From Ponticoccus litoralis (GTDB taxonomy: Bacteria; Pseudomonadota; Alphaproteobacteria; Rhodobacterales; Rhodobacteraceae), in NCBI RefSeq assembly GCF_039769985.1, contig NZ_JBDNCH010000002.1, forward strand, positions 1-64,000: a stretch of 64,000 nt of DNA, in the 5' to 3' direction. Positions 40,874-50,381 of the stretch are shown here, in pieces (the stretch's first letter is position 1; the number at the start of each line of letters is the position of its first letter). The notes below the pieces were generated by a model. That model was not told the DNA's origin. It saw only the letters and a program-made list of their open reading frames with translations, and did not search any database. A program made the position numbers and the translations under genes.

Positions 40874-41022
40874 CCGGCGCGCCCTGCCGCGCCCCGCCCG
40901 AGGGCCCCGCGCATCACGATGCCCGAAGGCCTCCGACCGCCCCATCCGACCGGCACGCCCGGCCCCGCAAGACCCGCCAGAAAGGGCCCGGCGCCCGGGC
41001 GACCCGAGAAAGGACACCGACC

Positions 41023-41388
41023 ATGCCCATCGTCACCGACACCGGCTTTGCCCAGGACACCCACAACGGCCCGATCCGCGACCTGCCGCCCGACACGGCG
41101 CCCGAGACGCTCGACGCCAGCAGCGAGGACATGATCCGCATCGACTTCCCCAGCTTCGCCGACGGACGCGGTTTCACGCTGGCGCGCCTCCTGCGGCTGC
41201 GCGGCTTCCGGGGCCGCCTGCGCGCCGAGGGCCATGTGATCGCCGACCAATACGCCATGGCGCGCCGCGCCGGCTTCGACGAAGTCGAGATCGACGAGGC
41301 GCTGGCCGCGCGCCAGCCCGAGGACCAGTGGCTCGCCCGCGCCGACTGGCAGGCGCATGACTACCAGTCCCGCCTGCGCGGCGCCTGA
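41023..41388 (+). CDS. DUF934 protein of sulfur assimilation
   Basis: A 121-aa protein of the DUF934 family (DMIRIDFPSFADGRGFTLARLLRLRGFRGRLRAEGHVIADQYAMARRAGFDEVEID is the signature). It occurs beside cysH and cysI across proteobacteria and is presumed to help sulfite reduction; mechanism unknown. Start at ATG 41023 with GAGAAAGGA upstream. It lies 149 bases after cysH and before the twin-palindrome hairpin. Confidence 0.92.
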   Translation: MPIVTDTGFAQDTHNGPIRDLPPDTAPETLDASSEDMIRIDFPSFADGRGFTLARLLRLRGFRGRLRAEGHVIADQYAMARRAGFDEVEIDEALAARQPEDQWLARADWQAHDYQSRLRGA

Positions 41389-41391
41389 TTT

Positions 41392-41456
41392 CCGGGCGGC
41401 GGCAAAAATCTTCGAAGATTTTTGCCAATTCCATCCATGGAATTGCCGCCGCCCGG
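41392..41456. repeat. Twin-palindrome element, copy 3 (three-stem form)
   Basis: Outer arms CCGGGCGGCGGCAA (41392-41405) and TTGCCGCCGCCCGG (41443-41456) enclose a perfect palindrome 41401-41426 (arms GGCAAAAATC/GATTTTTGCC, centre TTCGAA) and a second stem AATTCCAT/ATGGAATT (41427-41444). It could fold into alternative cruciform-like structures. It follows DUF934 by four bases and may end the cys operon. Confidence 0.8.
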
Positions 41457-41540
41457 TCGCAGCTGGCCCGCTCCCTTTCCCCTGACCCAGATCAAAGCTA
41501 CAGATGAGAGGCCGGTTTACCCAGACCGGACCGTGAGACC

Positions 41541-42401
41541 ATGACAGAGATGACGCCCGTGACCGACACCACCGCCTCCGCCGCCCCGGCTGCGAAGAAG
41601 CTTGCCGTTCCCGATGCCCAGACCGTGACCGAGGTCAGGCACTACACCGACCGGCTGTTCTCTTTCCGCTGCACGCGCCCCGCCTCGATGCGTTTCCGCT
41701 CGGGCGAGTTCGTGATGATCGGCCTGATGGCGATGAACGAGAAGACCGGCAAGGAAAAGCCCCTCCTGCGCGCCTATTCCATCGCCTCGCCCTCCTGGGA
41801 CGAAGAGCTGGAATTCTACTCGATCAAGGTGCCGGACGGGCCGCTGACCTCGAAGCTTCAGCACATCAAGGTCGGCGACCAGATCATCCTGCGCCCCAAG
41901 CCCGTGGGCACGCTGGTGCATGACGCCCTTCTGCCCGGCAAGCGGCTGTGGTTCTTCGCCACCGGCACCGGCTTTGCGCCCTTCGCCTCGCTGCTGCGCG
42001 AGCCGCAGACCTACGAGGATTACGACGAGATCATCATCACCCACACCTGCCGCGAGGCCGGCGAGCTGACCTATGGCCGCGAGCTGATCGAGGGGCTGAA
42101 GACCGACGAACTGCTGAACGAGGTGATCGGCGAGGGCTTCTGGAAGAAGATCAAGTATTACCCGACCACGACCCGCGAAGAGAGCGCCCGCATGGGCCGG
42201 ATCACCGACCTGATGCGCTCGGGCGAGGCCTTCGCGGAACTGGGTGTCGAGCCGCTGAACCCGGAAACCGACCGGGCGATGATCTGCGGCAACCTGGCCT
42301 TCAACCTCGAACTGAAAGAGATGCTGGAGGGTTACGGGCTCGAAGAGGGCGCCAATTCCGACCCCAAGCACTACGTGGTCGAGAAGGCCTTCCTCGACTG
42401 A
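41541..42401 (+). CDS. fpr: Ferredoxin--NADP reductase
   Basis: A 286-aa FAD enzyme. FAD site motif RAYSIASPSWDEELEFYSIKV (about 75-95). NADP site FFATGTGFAPFASLLREP (about 140) and the C-terminal MICGNLAFNLELKEMLE. A longer, Thr/Ala-rich N-terminus precedes the barrel. It exchanges electrons between NADPH and ferredoxin or flavodoxin. Its place behind the cys genes suggests it supplies electrons to CysI, which lacks a CysJ partner here. A two-way terminator follows. Confidence 0.94.
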   Translation: MTEMTPVTDTTASAAPAAKKLAVPDAQTVTEVRHYTDRLFSFRCTRPASMRFRSGEFVMIGLMAMNEKTGKEKPLLRAYSIASPSWDEELEFYSIKVPDGPLTSKLQHIKVGDQIILRPKPVGTLVHDALLPGKRLWFFATGTGFAPFASLLREPQTYEDYDEIIITHTCREAGELTYGRELIEGLKTDELLNEVIGEGFWKKIKYYPTTTREESARMGRITDLMRSGEAFAELGVEPLNPETDRAMICGNLAFNLELKEMLEGYGLEEGANSDPKHYVVEKAFLD

Positions 42402-42445
42402 ACCGGGCCGCGACGGCCCGGCGCCGCGCCCGCCCCGCAAAAGAA

Positions 42446-42474
42446 AACGCCCCCGACCGTCCGGCGGGGGCGTT
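42446..42474. terminator. Bidirectional terminator
   Basis: Perfect 10-bp arms AACGCCCCCG and CGGGGGCGTT between the convergent fpr and Ala-rich protein genes; A-run on the left flank, TT on the right. Confidence 0.8.
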
Positions 42475-42501
42475 CCTGCATTCGGGGCCGGGGGCCGGGC
42501 C

Positions 42502-43416
42502 TTACTCTTCGGGCATCAGCATCCCGGAAAGCTGTTCCAGCACCGCGCCAAGGCTGTCCGGGTTCTCCTCGGCCTGAACCAAGAGCGTCCGTGCGGCGGT
42601 CTGTTCGATCCTGCCCAGGTCCGACGCCTCGATCCATGCAGTCAGCTTCTCGGCGTCGAAACCCGCTTCGGTCAACAGGGTTTCGATATCGAGAGAGGCC
42701 ACGTCGGTCTCGGCCTCATCCGCCGCGGCAGCAGGGGCTTCGGGCGCATCAGTTGCCTCTGCGGTCTCGGGCGCATCGGCGGCTTCGTCAGCAGCCTCTG
42801 CGGCCTCGGCGCTGGCTTCAGGTGCAGCGGCGGCGTCAGCGGCCTCTGCTGCTTCAGCGGTGTCTTCCGGCGCGGCGGCGGGGGCAGCGGCGGGAGCCTC
42901 TGCCGTCTCGGCTGCGTCCTCGGGCGCCTCGGCTGCGTCCGCCGCGTCCTCCGGCTGCGCGTCTGCCATGGCACCGGCCAGTGCGCCCGCGGCGGCATCC
43001 AGCGCCGCTTCGGCCTCTTCACCAGCGGCACGGGCCGCCTGCTCGACCGCTTCGGCGCCTTCCGCCACAGCCGCATCCGCCGCTTCGGCAGCGGCGTCGG
43101 CGGCATCGGCTGCGGTGGCCTCCAGCGACTCGACCGCGTCCTCGACGGCCTCGGCGGCCTCCTGCAGCTCGCGCTCCACCTCGGCTGCGGCGGACTCTGC
43201 GGCCTCGTCTACCGCCTCGACCGCCTCGGCGGCCTCTTCGGCGATCTCCTTGGCGGGATCCTCGGCGGCAGCGGCGGCCTCGTCCGCCTCGCGGGCGACA
43301 TCCTCTGCCACCCCGCTGGCGCCCGGCGCCGGCTCTTCGGGCACATTGCCCGTGTACCAAAGATATCCGCCAACCGCGACGACCGCGGCCACCGCCGCCA
43401 TGACCAGGTTCCGCAT
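42502..43416 (-). CDS. Ala/Glu/Asp-rich membrane-anchored protein
   Basis: A 304-aa protein. Residues 1-22 form a membrane anchor or signal (MRNLVMAAVAAVVAVGGYLWY). Residues about 25-240 are a low-complexity Ala/Glu/Asp/Pro tract with heptad-like spacing (AEEAAEAVEAVDEAAESAAA), probably a long coiled coil or disordered periplasmic arm. The last ~65 residues are ordinary and look folded (DVASLDIETLLTEAGFDAEKLTAWIEASDLGRIEQTAARTLL). Start at 43416; the upstream extension is not conserved-looking. Divergent from infC. Function unknown. Confidence 0.8.
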   Translation of the reverse strand: MRNLVMAAVAAVVAVGGYLWYTGNVPEEPAPGASGVAEDVAREADEAAAAAEDPAKEIAEEAAEAVEAVDEAAESAAAEVERELQEAAEAVEDAVESLEATAADAADAAAEAADAAVAEGAEAVEQAARAAGEEAEAALDAAAGALAGAMADAQPEDAADAAEAPEDAAETAEAPAAAPAAAPEDTAEAAEAADAAAAPEASAEAAEAADEAADAPETAEATDAPEAPAAAADEAETDVASLDIETLLTEAGFDAEKLTAWIEASDLGRIEQTAARTLLVQAEENPDSLGAVLEQLSGMLMPEE

Positions 43417-43613
43417 ACCGGACTCCCCTGCCTGATTTTCCAAAAGGATACGCGGCTGCCCGCGCGCTCGCGCCAAGAATGTGCCCCCCATCGCCGACCG
43501 CAAGCCGAAAGCGCCCCTTTGCCCCGCACTGGGCACGGAATTGCCGCTTGAAACACCCCCTGTGCAAGTCTACCTTGGCGCCCTGACGAGCAACCGCGAC
43601 AAGGAGATTTCCG

Positions 43614-44159
43614 ATAGCCCGCCGACCGCACAATGCGCCGCCCACGCGCGACACTGGACCCCGCGTCAATGATCGCATCCGGGCACCCGAAATCCGTCTC
43701 ATCGGCGCCGATGGCGAAAACGTCGGGGTCGTGAGCCCCTCGCGCGCCATGGAGATGGCCGAGCAGGCCGGACTCGACCTGGTCGAGATTTCGCCGAACG
43801 CGAACCCGCCGGTCTGCAAGATCATGGATTTCGGCAAGTTCAAATACGAGACCCAGAAGCGTGAAGCCGAAGCGCGCAAGAAGCAGAAGATCATCGAGGT
43901 CAAGGAAGTGAAGTTCCGTCCCGGCACGGACAGCCACGACTACGACGTCAAGATGCGCAATGTATTCAAGTTCCTCGAGCACGGCGACAAGGTGAAGGTC
44001 ACCCTGCGTTTCCGGGGCCGCGAGATGGCGCACCAGGATCTGGGCCGCAGCCTGCTGCAGCGCATCGCCGAGGACGTCAAGGAACTCGGCAAGGTGGAAA
44101 ACATGCCGAAGATGGAGGGGCGCCAGATGGTCATGATGATCGGCCCGATGGCCAAATGA
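43614..44159 (+). CDS. infC: Translation initiation factor IF-3 with AUA start
   Basis: A 181-aa factor that binds the 30S subunit and polices start-codon choice. The N-domain (RVNDRIRAPEIRLIGADGENVGVVSPSRAMEMAEQAGLDLVEISPNANPPVCKIMDFGKFKYE) and C-domain (EVKFRPGTDSHDYDVKMRN...MEGRQMVMMIGPMAK) are complete. The conserved N-domain starts before the first in-frame GTG (43731), and a TGA at 43584 closes the frame upstream. The only sensible start is ATA 43614, seven bases after AAGGAG, giving IARRPHNAPP. Non-AUG starts are known for infC (AUU in E. coli) and permit autoregulation. Confidence 0.93.
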   Translation: MARRPHNAPPTRDTGPRVNDRIRAPEIRLIGADGENVGVVSPSRAMEMAEQAGLDLVEISPNANPPVCKIMDFGKFKYETQKREAEARKKQKIIEVKEVKFRPGTDSHDYDVKMRNVFKFLEHGDKVKVTLRFRGREMAHQDLGRSLLQRIAEDVKELGKVENMPKMEGRQMVMMIGPMAK

Positions 44160-44571
44160 CCGCTCTGTGACCCATACGGCCCGCCTTCCGGCGGGCTTTT
44201 TCTTTGCCCCGGCCCGGTGCGCACTGGCCGCCCGCCGAAAGGGTCTCTGACCCCGGCGACGCAGGCGCGCCACTGGCCCCGGCGGGCTGCCCGGATGGAC
44301 AGCCCCCCTGCGGCACGGGACCGCCTGAAGGCGCCCGGCCTGCCTGCCCCATTTGCCGCGCCTGCCCTGTTGCACGCGAAAGGCGAGCCCCGGGGCCACG
44401 GCGCCGCCGCAGACAAGACCGCGCCGCGCCCCCCGATCAGCCCCTTTCGTCCCGGCACCTTTCTTCCCGGCCCTGCCGCCGCGACGCGCCCCTCGGCCTG
44501 CCTGCGGCGCGGCGATCATCCGCCCCGTGCGCGGCCTGCCCGGATCGCGTGGCGCGCGGCCAGAACCCGCG
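44160..44571. other. infC to molybdopterin-binding gene gap
   Basis: About 410 bases. Apart from the infC terminator, nothing recognisable. Open frames on both strands are Pro/Arg-rich readings of GC-rich sequence. Confidence 0.6.
44179..44202 (+). terminator. infC terminator
   Basis: Arms GCCCGCC and GGCGGGC with a TTCC loop followed by TTTTTC. A textbook intrinsic terminator, 19 bases after the stop. Confidence 0.9.
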
Positions 44572-45564
44572 TCACGCCTCGCGCAGGCGGCCCCGGACCG
44601 GGATCTCTTTCAGCAGGCCGCCCACCCCCATGGCGGCGATATCGGCGGATGTCACCGTCACCCCGCACAGCAGCCGTTCCAGCACCCAGTCGGCGCCGTT
44701 GAGCGCCGGAGAGCGGGCACAGCCCGGCAGGCCGATCACCGGGCGCGCGTCCAGCGTGCCGTAGAACAGCAGGTTGCCCGGGTCGACCGGCATGCCGAAA
44801 TGGGCGATCGTCCCCCCGGCGGCGCGCAGCGCGGCGGGCGCAACGTCGTGCAGGTCCGAGGTGGCAGAGCCGGTCAGGATCAGGATGGCATCGGCGGTGC
44901 TGGCGCGGATGGCCTCGGAAAGAGGCTCCAGCCGGTGCGGCACCACCCGGACCGGGCCAAGCCCCACGCCCAGCCGGTCCAGCCGCTCTGCGGTCACCGC
45001 CTGCCCCTTCTCGCCGGTCTCCGTCCCGTCGGTGTCGGTCTGGATCAGGTCGGCGCGCCCGGCCTGCACGCGGCAGAGCCGCAGGGCCGACTGACCGGCA
45101 AGGCAGGCGGCTTCCAGCGCGGCCCCGGGCACGGCGTAAGAGATGATCTTGACCGTCGCCACCATGGTCCGGTCGGCCACGCGCTGCCACGGCGGCACGG
45201 TGGCGACCGTGATCATCGGATGCAGGGCGTTCAGGGCGTGGATGCGATCGGCCAGCACCTCGATCACCCCCGGCGCGGTGGCATGGATGTTCACCCGGCC
45301 CGTTGCCGCCCGGCCCAGCCGCAGCCCGGCCCGCTCCGGGTCCGGCACGATGGCCTGCGCAAGGCGCTGCGCCGCCGCGTCCTCGCCCAGATCGCCGGGC
45401 TCCAGCCGAGCCGCGATGACGGCGGTCTCTCCGGCGCTGCGCAGGCGTCCGATATCGGCAGCGGCCAGCACGGTGCCCTTCTTCAGCCTGCCGTCCGGCA
45501 GACGCAGGGAATGGGCCAGCACCGCGCCTTCGGCCTCTGCAAGGGGGACCGGGCCGAATTTCAT
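44572..45564 (-). CDS. Molybdopterin-binding (MoCF/MoaB-fold) protein
   Basis: A 330-aa protein. The C-terminal part (about 170-320) has the molybdopterin-binding fold of MoeA/MogA-like proteins (ADAILILTGSATSDLHDVAPAALRAAGGTIAHFGMPVDPGNLLFYGTLDARPVIGLPGCARSPALNGADWVLERLLCG). The N-terminal region (1-160) resembles a cofactor-handling module. It overlaps the XdhC gene by four bases. A role in cofactor maturation for a xanthine-oxidase-type enzyme is inferred. The dehydrogenase itself is not in the window. Confidence 0.85.
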   Translation of the reverse strand: MKFGPVPLAEAEGAVLAHSLRLPDGRLKKGTVLAAADIGRLRSAGETAVIAARLEPGDLGEDAAAQRLAQAIVPDPERAGLRLGRAATGRVNIHATAPGVIEVLADRIHALNALHPMITVATVPPWQRVADRTMVATVKIISYAVPGAALEAACLAGQSALRLCRVQAGRADLIQTDTDGTETGEKGQAVTAERLDRLGVGLGPVRVVPHRLEPLSEAIRASTADAILILTGSATSDLHDVAPAALRAAGGTIAHFGMPVDPGNLLFYGTLDARPVIGLPGCARSPALNGADWVLERLLCGVTVTSADIAAMGVGGLLKEIPVRGRLREA

Positions 45565-46532
45565 GCGCCCCGCCTCAGCACCCGGGTCATTTCCGCCAGG
45601 ACGGAAACCGCAATCTCCGCCGGCGAGGCGGCGCCGATGTCCAGCCCGACAGGCCCGTGGACCTGCGCGATCTCGGCCTCTGTGAACCCGGCCTGCGCCA
45701 GACGTTCGACCCGCTTGGCATGGGTCCGCGTGGAGCCCAGGGCGCCGATGTAGAAGCACCCCCTGCGCAGGGCCGCCTGCAGCGCGGGATCGTCCAGCTT
45801 GGGGTCGTGGGTCAGCAGCACCAGCGCCGTGCGGCTGTCCGGCCCCACCTGCCCGACCGCCTCGTCGGGCCAGTCGTGCAGGAGGCGGGTGTCGGGAAAG
45901 CGCGCGGGCGAGGCGAAGGTCTCACGCGGGTCGATCACCACCGGATCGTAGCCGGCCAGACGCGCCATCGGCACCAGGGCCTGCGCGATATGCACCGCCC
46001 CCACGACGATCAGCCGAAGCGGCGGGTTGTGGATGGCAACGAAGCGACGCGGTGCCTCCTCTTCGAAGCCGGAGCGGTCCATGCGAAAGCGCGCCGCGTG
46101 CCCCGCCCGGTCCAGCCGCCGCGCGCCAGTGTCGAGATCGGCCACAAGGGCAACCGGCTGCCGGGCCGCCCGGGACGCGACAAGCTCTGCCAGCAGCGCC
46201 TCTGTCAGGGCGCCGCCCACCGGGTCGACCATCACCCGGATGGTGCCGCCACAGGCGAGGCCCACGGCAAAGGCGTCGTCGTCGGAGACGCCGAACTCCA
46301 GCTCGCGGGTCTTGCCGTCCTCCAGCGCCTCCAGCGCCTCGACGATCACCGCGCCCTCGACGCAACCGCCCGAGACCGACCCGGCGATCTCTCCGCCGCC
46401 GGAAATCGCCAGCATCGAGCCGACGCGCCGGGGCGCCGAGCCCCATGTCTGGGTCACGGTGGCCAGCACCGCGCCGGTGCCGTCGCGATGCCAGGCCAGC
46501 GCCTGTTCCGGGATGTCGTCGAAGCTGTCCAT
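45561..46532 (-). CDS. XdhC/CoxF family protein
   Basis: A 323-aa accessory protein of molybdenum hydroxylases. The N-terminal XdhC/CoxI domain (AWHRDGTGAVLATVTQTWGSAPRRVGSMLAISGGGEIAGSVSGGCVEGAVI) is followed by a Rossmann-like XdhC_C domain (LRLIVVGAVHIAQALVPMARLAGYDPVVIDPRE; FYIGALGSTRTHAKRVERL; HGPVGLDIGAASPAEIAVSVLAEM). It binds and sulfurates molybdenum cofactor before insertion. It is translationally coupled to the downstream molybdopterin-binding gene. Confidence 0.9.
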   Translation of the reverse strand: MDSFDDIPEQALAWHRDGTGAVLATVTQTWGSAPRRVGSMLAISGGGEIAGSVSGGCVEGAVIVEALEALEDGKTRELEFGVSDDDAFAVGLACGGTIRVMVDPVGGALTEALLAELVASRAARQPVALVADLDTGARRLDRAGHAARFRMDRSGFEEEAPRRFVAIHNPPLRLIVVGAVHIAQALVPMARLAGYDPVVIDPRETFASPARFPDTRLLHDWPDEAVGQVGPDSRTALVLLTHDPKLDDPALQAALRRGCFYIGALGSTRTHAKRVERLAQAGFTEAEIAQVHGPVGLDIGAASPAEIAVSVLAEMTRVLRRGA

Positions 46533-46685
46533 GCCGTTCGTCCTCTGCCTTGCCCCGGTCTATCACGCCGCGCGCCGCTGTCGCCCCCGACTAAAGGCCG
46601 CCCCCGCGCCGGTTGCAAGGCACCGCAGGGGCGGGGCGATGGGGGCGATGGGGTCGGGGCAACGGGGGAGGCGCGACCGGGGCGG

Positions 46686-47867
46686 TCAGGCCCCCTGCCC
46701 CGGCGCGGTCACGTCGTGGCGGTAGATCCAGTCGAACTGCCCGACCAGCCGGCCCGGCGCCAGCCGCCCGACCGCGCCAAGACCAAGATGCGCGACGCCC
46801 CGGACCAGCGGATTGCGCAGGTGGTATTTCCACGCATTGCCCTCGGCCGCCTGCACCACGCGGCGCACCCGCGCCTCGCGCCGCTGCTGGTAGGCGGCAA
46901 GCCCGGTCTGGATGTCCGGCGCCCGCTGCAGGGCGTCGCCCAGCACCCAGGCGTCTTCCAGCGCCATATTGGCGCCCTGCGCCATGAAGGGCAGCGTCGG
47001 ATGCGCCGCATCCCCCAGAAGCGCCACGCCCGCACCGTGCCAGACCCGCGCCACCGGGTGCCGGAACAGCCCCCAGAGGCCCGGCGCCTCGACCTGTTCC
47101 AGCAGCGCGGGCACGTCGCCGCCGAAATCCGCAAAGGCGCGGCGCAGGTTGGCGGGATCGTCGCTGTGCGACCAGCCCTCGGCCACCCAGTCCCGCCGCT
47201 CTTCCGCCGCGACGATATTGACGGATCTGCCACCGCGCAGCGGGTAGCTGACAAGATGGCGGCCCGGCCCCATGTGGACCCGCGCCTCTGCCGGGTGCCC
47301 GACCGTGTTCGGCACCACGGCGCGCCATGCCACCTGCCCGGTGAAGAACGGCGCCGCCGCCCCGTTCAGGGCCGGGCGCAGGACGGAATGCAGCCCCTCG
47401 GCCCCGATCACCAGATCGGCGCGGCCCTCGTCGCCGGTCCGGCAGACGACGCGGGGCGGATCGCCCGGCTCGATCGCGTGCACCGCCTGAAGCAGGCGCA
47501 CCCGCACCCCCGCCTCGCGCGAAGCCGCGGCCAAGAGGTCGATCAGGTCGGCGCGATGCACGAAACGGTAGCTTTGCGCCTCGGGCAGGCCCGAGAGGTC
47601 CAGCGAGACCACCTCGCGCCCCCGCCGGAAGTCGCGCATCGAGACCGCTTGCCCGCGGACCGTGGCCGCGCGAAAGGCCGTGCCCAGTCCCAGCGCCTCG
47701 AGGACACGCAGGCCGTTGGGGCTGACCTGAATGCCCGCGCCGACCTCGCGGATCGCCTCGGCCTGTTCCAGAACGCAGACCTCGGCGCCGCGCTGGCGCA
47801 GCGCCAGTGCCGCCGCCAGCCCGCCGATGCCGCCGCCGACGACCGTGACCTCCATTCCCTTCAGCAT
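46686..47867 (-). CDS. FAD-dependent monooxygenase (salicylate hydroxylase-like)
   Basis: A 393-aa class A flavoprotein hydroxylase. The FAD dinucleotide motif is VTVVGGGIGGLAAALALRQRG (about 8-28), the DG-like motif sits near DLVIGAEGLHSVLR, and the GD motif is VALLGDAAHPTLPFMAQGANMALEDA. The substrate is an aromatic or purine ring; salicylate, hydroxybenzoate and urate enzymes share this fold and cannot be told apart here. XdhC lies about 150 bases downstream on the same strand, so a purine link (urate hydroxylase) is possible but unproven. Confidence 0.88.
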   Translation of the reverse strand: MLKGMEVTVVGGGIGGLAAALALRQRGAEVCVLEQAEAIREVGAGIQVSPNGLRVLEALGLGTAFRAATVRGQAVSMRDFRRGREVVSLDLSGLPEAQSYRFVHRADLIDLLAAASREAGVRVRLLQAVHAIEPGDPPRVVCRTGDEGRADLVIGAEGLHSVLRPALNGAAAPFFTGQVAWRAVVPNTVGHPAEARVHMGPGRHLVSYPLRGGRSVNIVAAEERRDWVAEGWSHSDDPANLRRAFADFGGDVPALLEQVEAPGLWGLFRHPVARVWHGAGVALLGDAAHPTLPFMAQGANMALEDAWVLGDALQRAPDIQTGLAAYQQRREARVRRVVQAAEGNAWKYHLRNPLVRGVAHLGLGAVGRLAPGRLVGQFDWIYRHDVTAPGQGA

Positions 47868-47983
47868 GTCACCCCCGAATGCAAAGAACGCCGAGGCGAG
47901 CCCCGGCGTCCCTGTGTTCCGTCTTGCCGCCCGAACCGCGCTCCTCCCGGCTCTGGCGGCACGGCCTTGTTTCCGCGCGGGGC

Positions 47984-48407
47984 TCAGTCGTCCCGGTGCA
48001 CCTTCTCGCGGCGCTCGTGGCGCTCCTGCGCCTCGAGGCTCATGGTGGCGATGGGGCGCGCGTCCAACCGCTTCAGCGAGATCGGCTCTCCGGTGACTTC
48101 GCAGTAGCCGTATTCGCCCTCTTCCAGGCGGCGCAGCGCGGCGTCGATCTTGTTGACCAGCTTGCGCTGGCGGTCGCGGGTCCGCAGTTCCAGCGCGCGG
48201 TCGGTTTCCTCGCTGGCACGGTCGTTCACGTCGGGAATGTTGCGGGTTCCGGCCTGCAGGGTTTCAATGGTGTCGCGGCTGTCCGCCAGCAGGTCGTTTT
48301 TCCATGCGATAAGCTTGCGTCGAAAATACTCCGTCTGCATTTCGTTCATGAAAGGTTCGTCTTCGGTACGGCTGGTAATCGTCTGGTAGAAAGCTTTCTG
48401 GTTTCAT
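47984..48407 (-). CDS. dksA: DksA-family RNA polymerase regulator (one frame break)
   Basis: About 140 aa after removing one base at 48368 (GGT[A]CGG): MKPESFLPDDYQPTEDEPFMNEMQTEYFRRKLIAWKNDLLADSRDTIETLQAG..., coiled coil, then the zinc-finger region. DksA binds in the RNA polymerase secondary channel and, with ppGpp, tunes rRNA and stress promoters. The coiled-coil tip (DVNDRASEETDRALELRTRDR) keeps the acidic D-x-x-D/A pattern. The C4 zinc finger is lost: only one Cys remains (YCEVTGEPI...). Similar Cys-poor DksA proteins are known in Rhodobacter. A 48-aa shorter reading from 48349 loses the conserved start. Confidence 0.9.
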
Positions 48408-48575
48408 GGTTGCTCCCTCATCTACGCCAATTTGACCCATGGAAAATTCCCTAGATATCTGGCACCCCTACGGGGTGGACTTAACCGAAGGTCGCTGTCT
48501 TGTCACTACACAATAGCGCGGCCCCGGGCCGGTTTAGCCCCGCCGATGTAACCTTTTGTGAAGGATGCCTGACGA

Positions 48576-49415
<840 letters not shown>

Positions 49416-49541
49416 TCCCGGGCGCACGGCCCGCCTGACCCGCAGGCGCGGTGGCGCCCTCGGGCCATGCCGGGCCTGGACTGGCAGGTGGGCCGCCGGG
49501 CCCTGTGAGAGGCGCTCAGAGCGCCCGGCAGGTCCGGCCCG

Positions 49542-50135
49542 CTAGGCGGTCAGTTCCTGTTCCAGATGGCGGCGCCGGCGCGCCGAGGTGATCTGCCGGG
49601 TCAGCACGTCCTCCGACCGGTAGCCGATCGTCCCGCCCTCGTCCCGGACCTCGAACCGCTTGTAGCCGCCCATCAGCCGCTTGGCCTGCTGAGCCGCCAC
49701 GATCACCGTGATCTCGACACTGTCCGGCACAGGCCCGGCGGCGTCCTCCATCGCCCGCTCGCAGATCCGGCGAAACGCGCCGATGTCCAGCACCTCGCCC
49801 CCGCACAGCGGCCCCTGGTTGGTACGGTCGCGCATCTCGCCGCCCAGCGGATCGTCTTCATGAACCCGGTCTGTGACCAGTGTCGCAAAGCGCTCTTCCC
49901 CCGCACGCACGTCCACCTTGATGCCAAGGATGTAGACCATGTCCGACCCCATGTTGGTCACCAGGCAGCGCGCCTCGCCATCGGTGTCGACGGCCCGAGC
50001 GATATGGACGACGGCACGGTTGGCGCGCCGGAAACTGGTCAGGAACAGGTGCAGATAGGCCAGCCAGACCAGCAACATGGCCCCGTTCAGCACCACGTTC
50101 AGCCCGCCGCTGTGGTCTTGCAGCCAGTCGATCAT
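49542..50135 (-). CDS. Membrane-anchored hypothetical protein
   Basis: A 197-aa protein with one N-terminal transmembrane segment (LNVVLNGAMLLVWLAYLHLFLTSF, about 12-35) and a soluble domain rich in beta-type residues (AVVHIARAVDTDGEARCLVTNMGSDMVYILGIKVDVRAG...). GGGGGAGG precedes ATG 50135. It is divergent from the AEC carrier gene. No family recognised; it may be a membrane-tethered cytosolic module. Confidence 0.75.
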   Translation of the reverse strand: MIDWLQDHSGGLNVVLNGAMLLVWLAYLHLFLTSFRRANRAVVHIARAVDTDGEARCLVTNMGSDMVYILGIKVDVRAGEERFATLVTDRVHEDDPLGGEMRDRTNQGPLCGGEVLDIGAFRRICERAMEDAAGPVPDSVEITVIVAAQQAKRLMGGYKRFEVRDEGGTIGYRSEDVLTRQITSARRRRHLEQELTA

Positions 50136-50381
50136 TCGCGCCTCCCCCGGGGTTCGATGCGCTGGCCCAACACGGCCATGGCCCGGGGGTTCCGGGACGG
50201 CGCCGGACCTCGCGCCCCGGTCCCACCTCCGGCCCGCGGCATCCGGTCGGAAATCGGCCCCCAAAGCGGTCGCCCATGCCCCCCACAGCAGCACCGCCGC
50301 GTGCAGGCCCGGCCCTTCGCCGCCGCTTGCACCCCCTGCCCGCGCGTGCTTTGTCGGACCCGAGACCGCGAAAGCCCCCCA

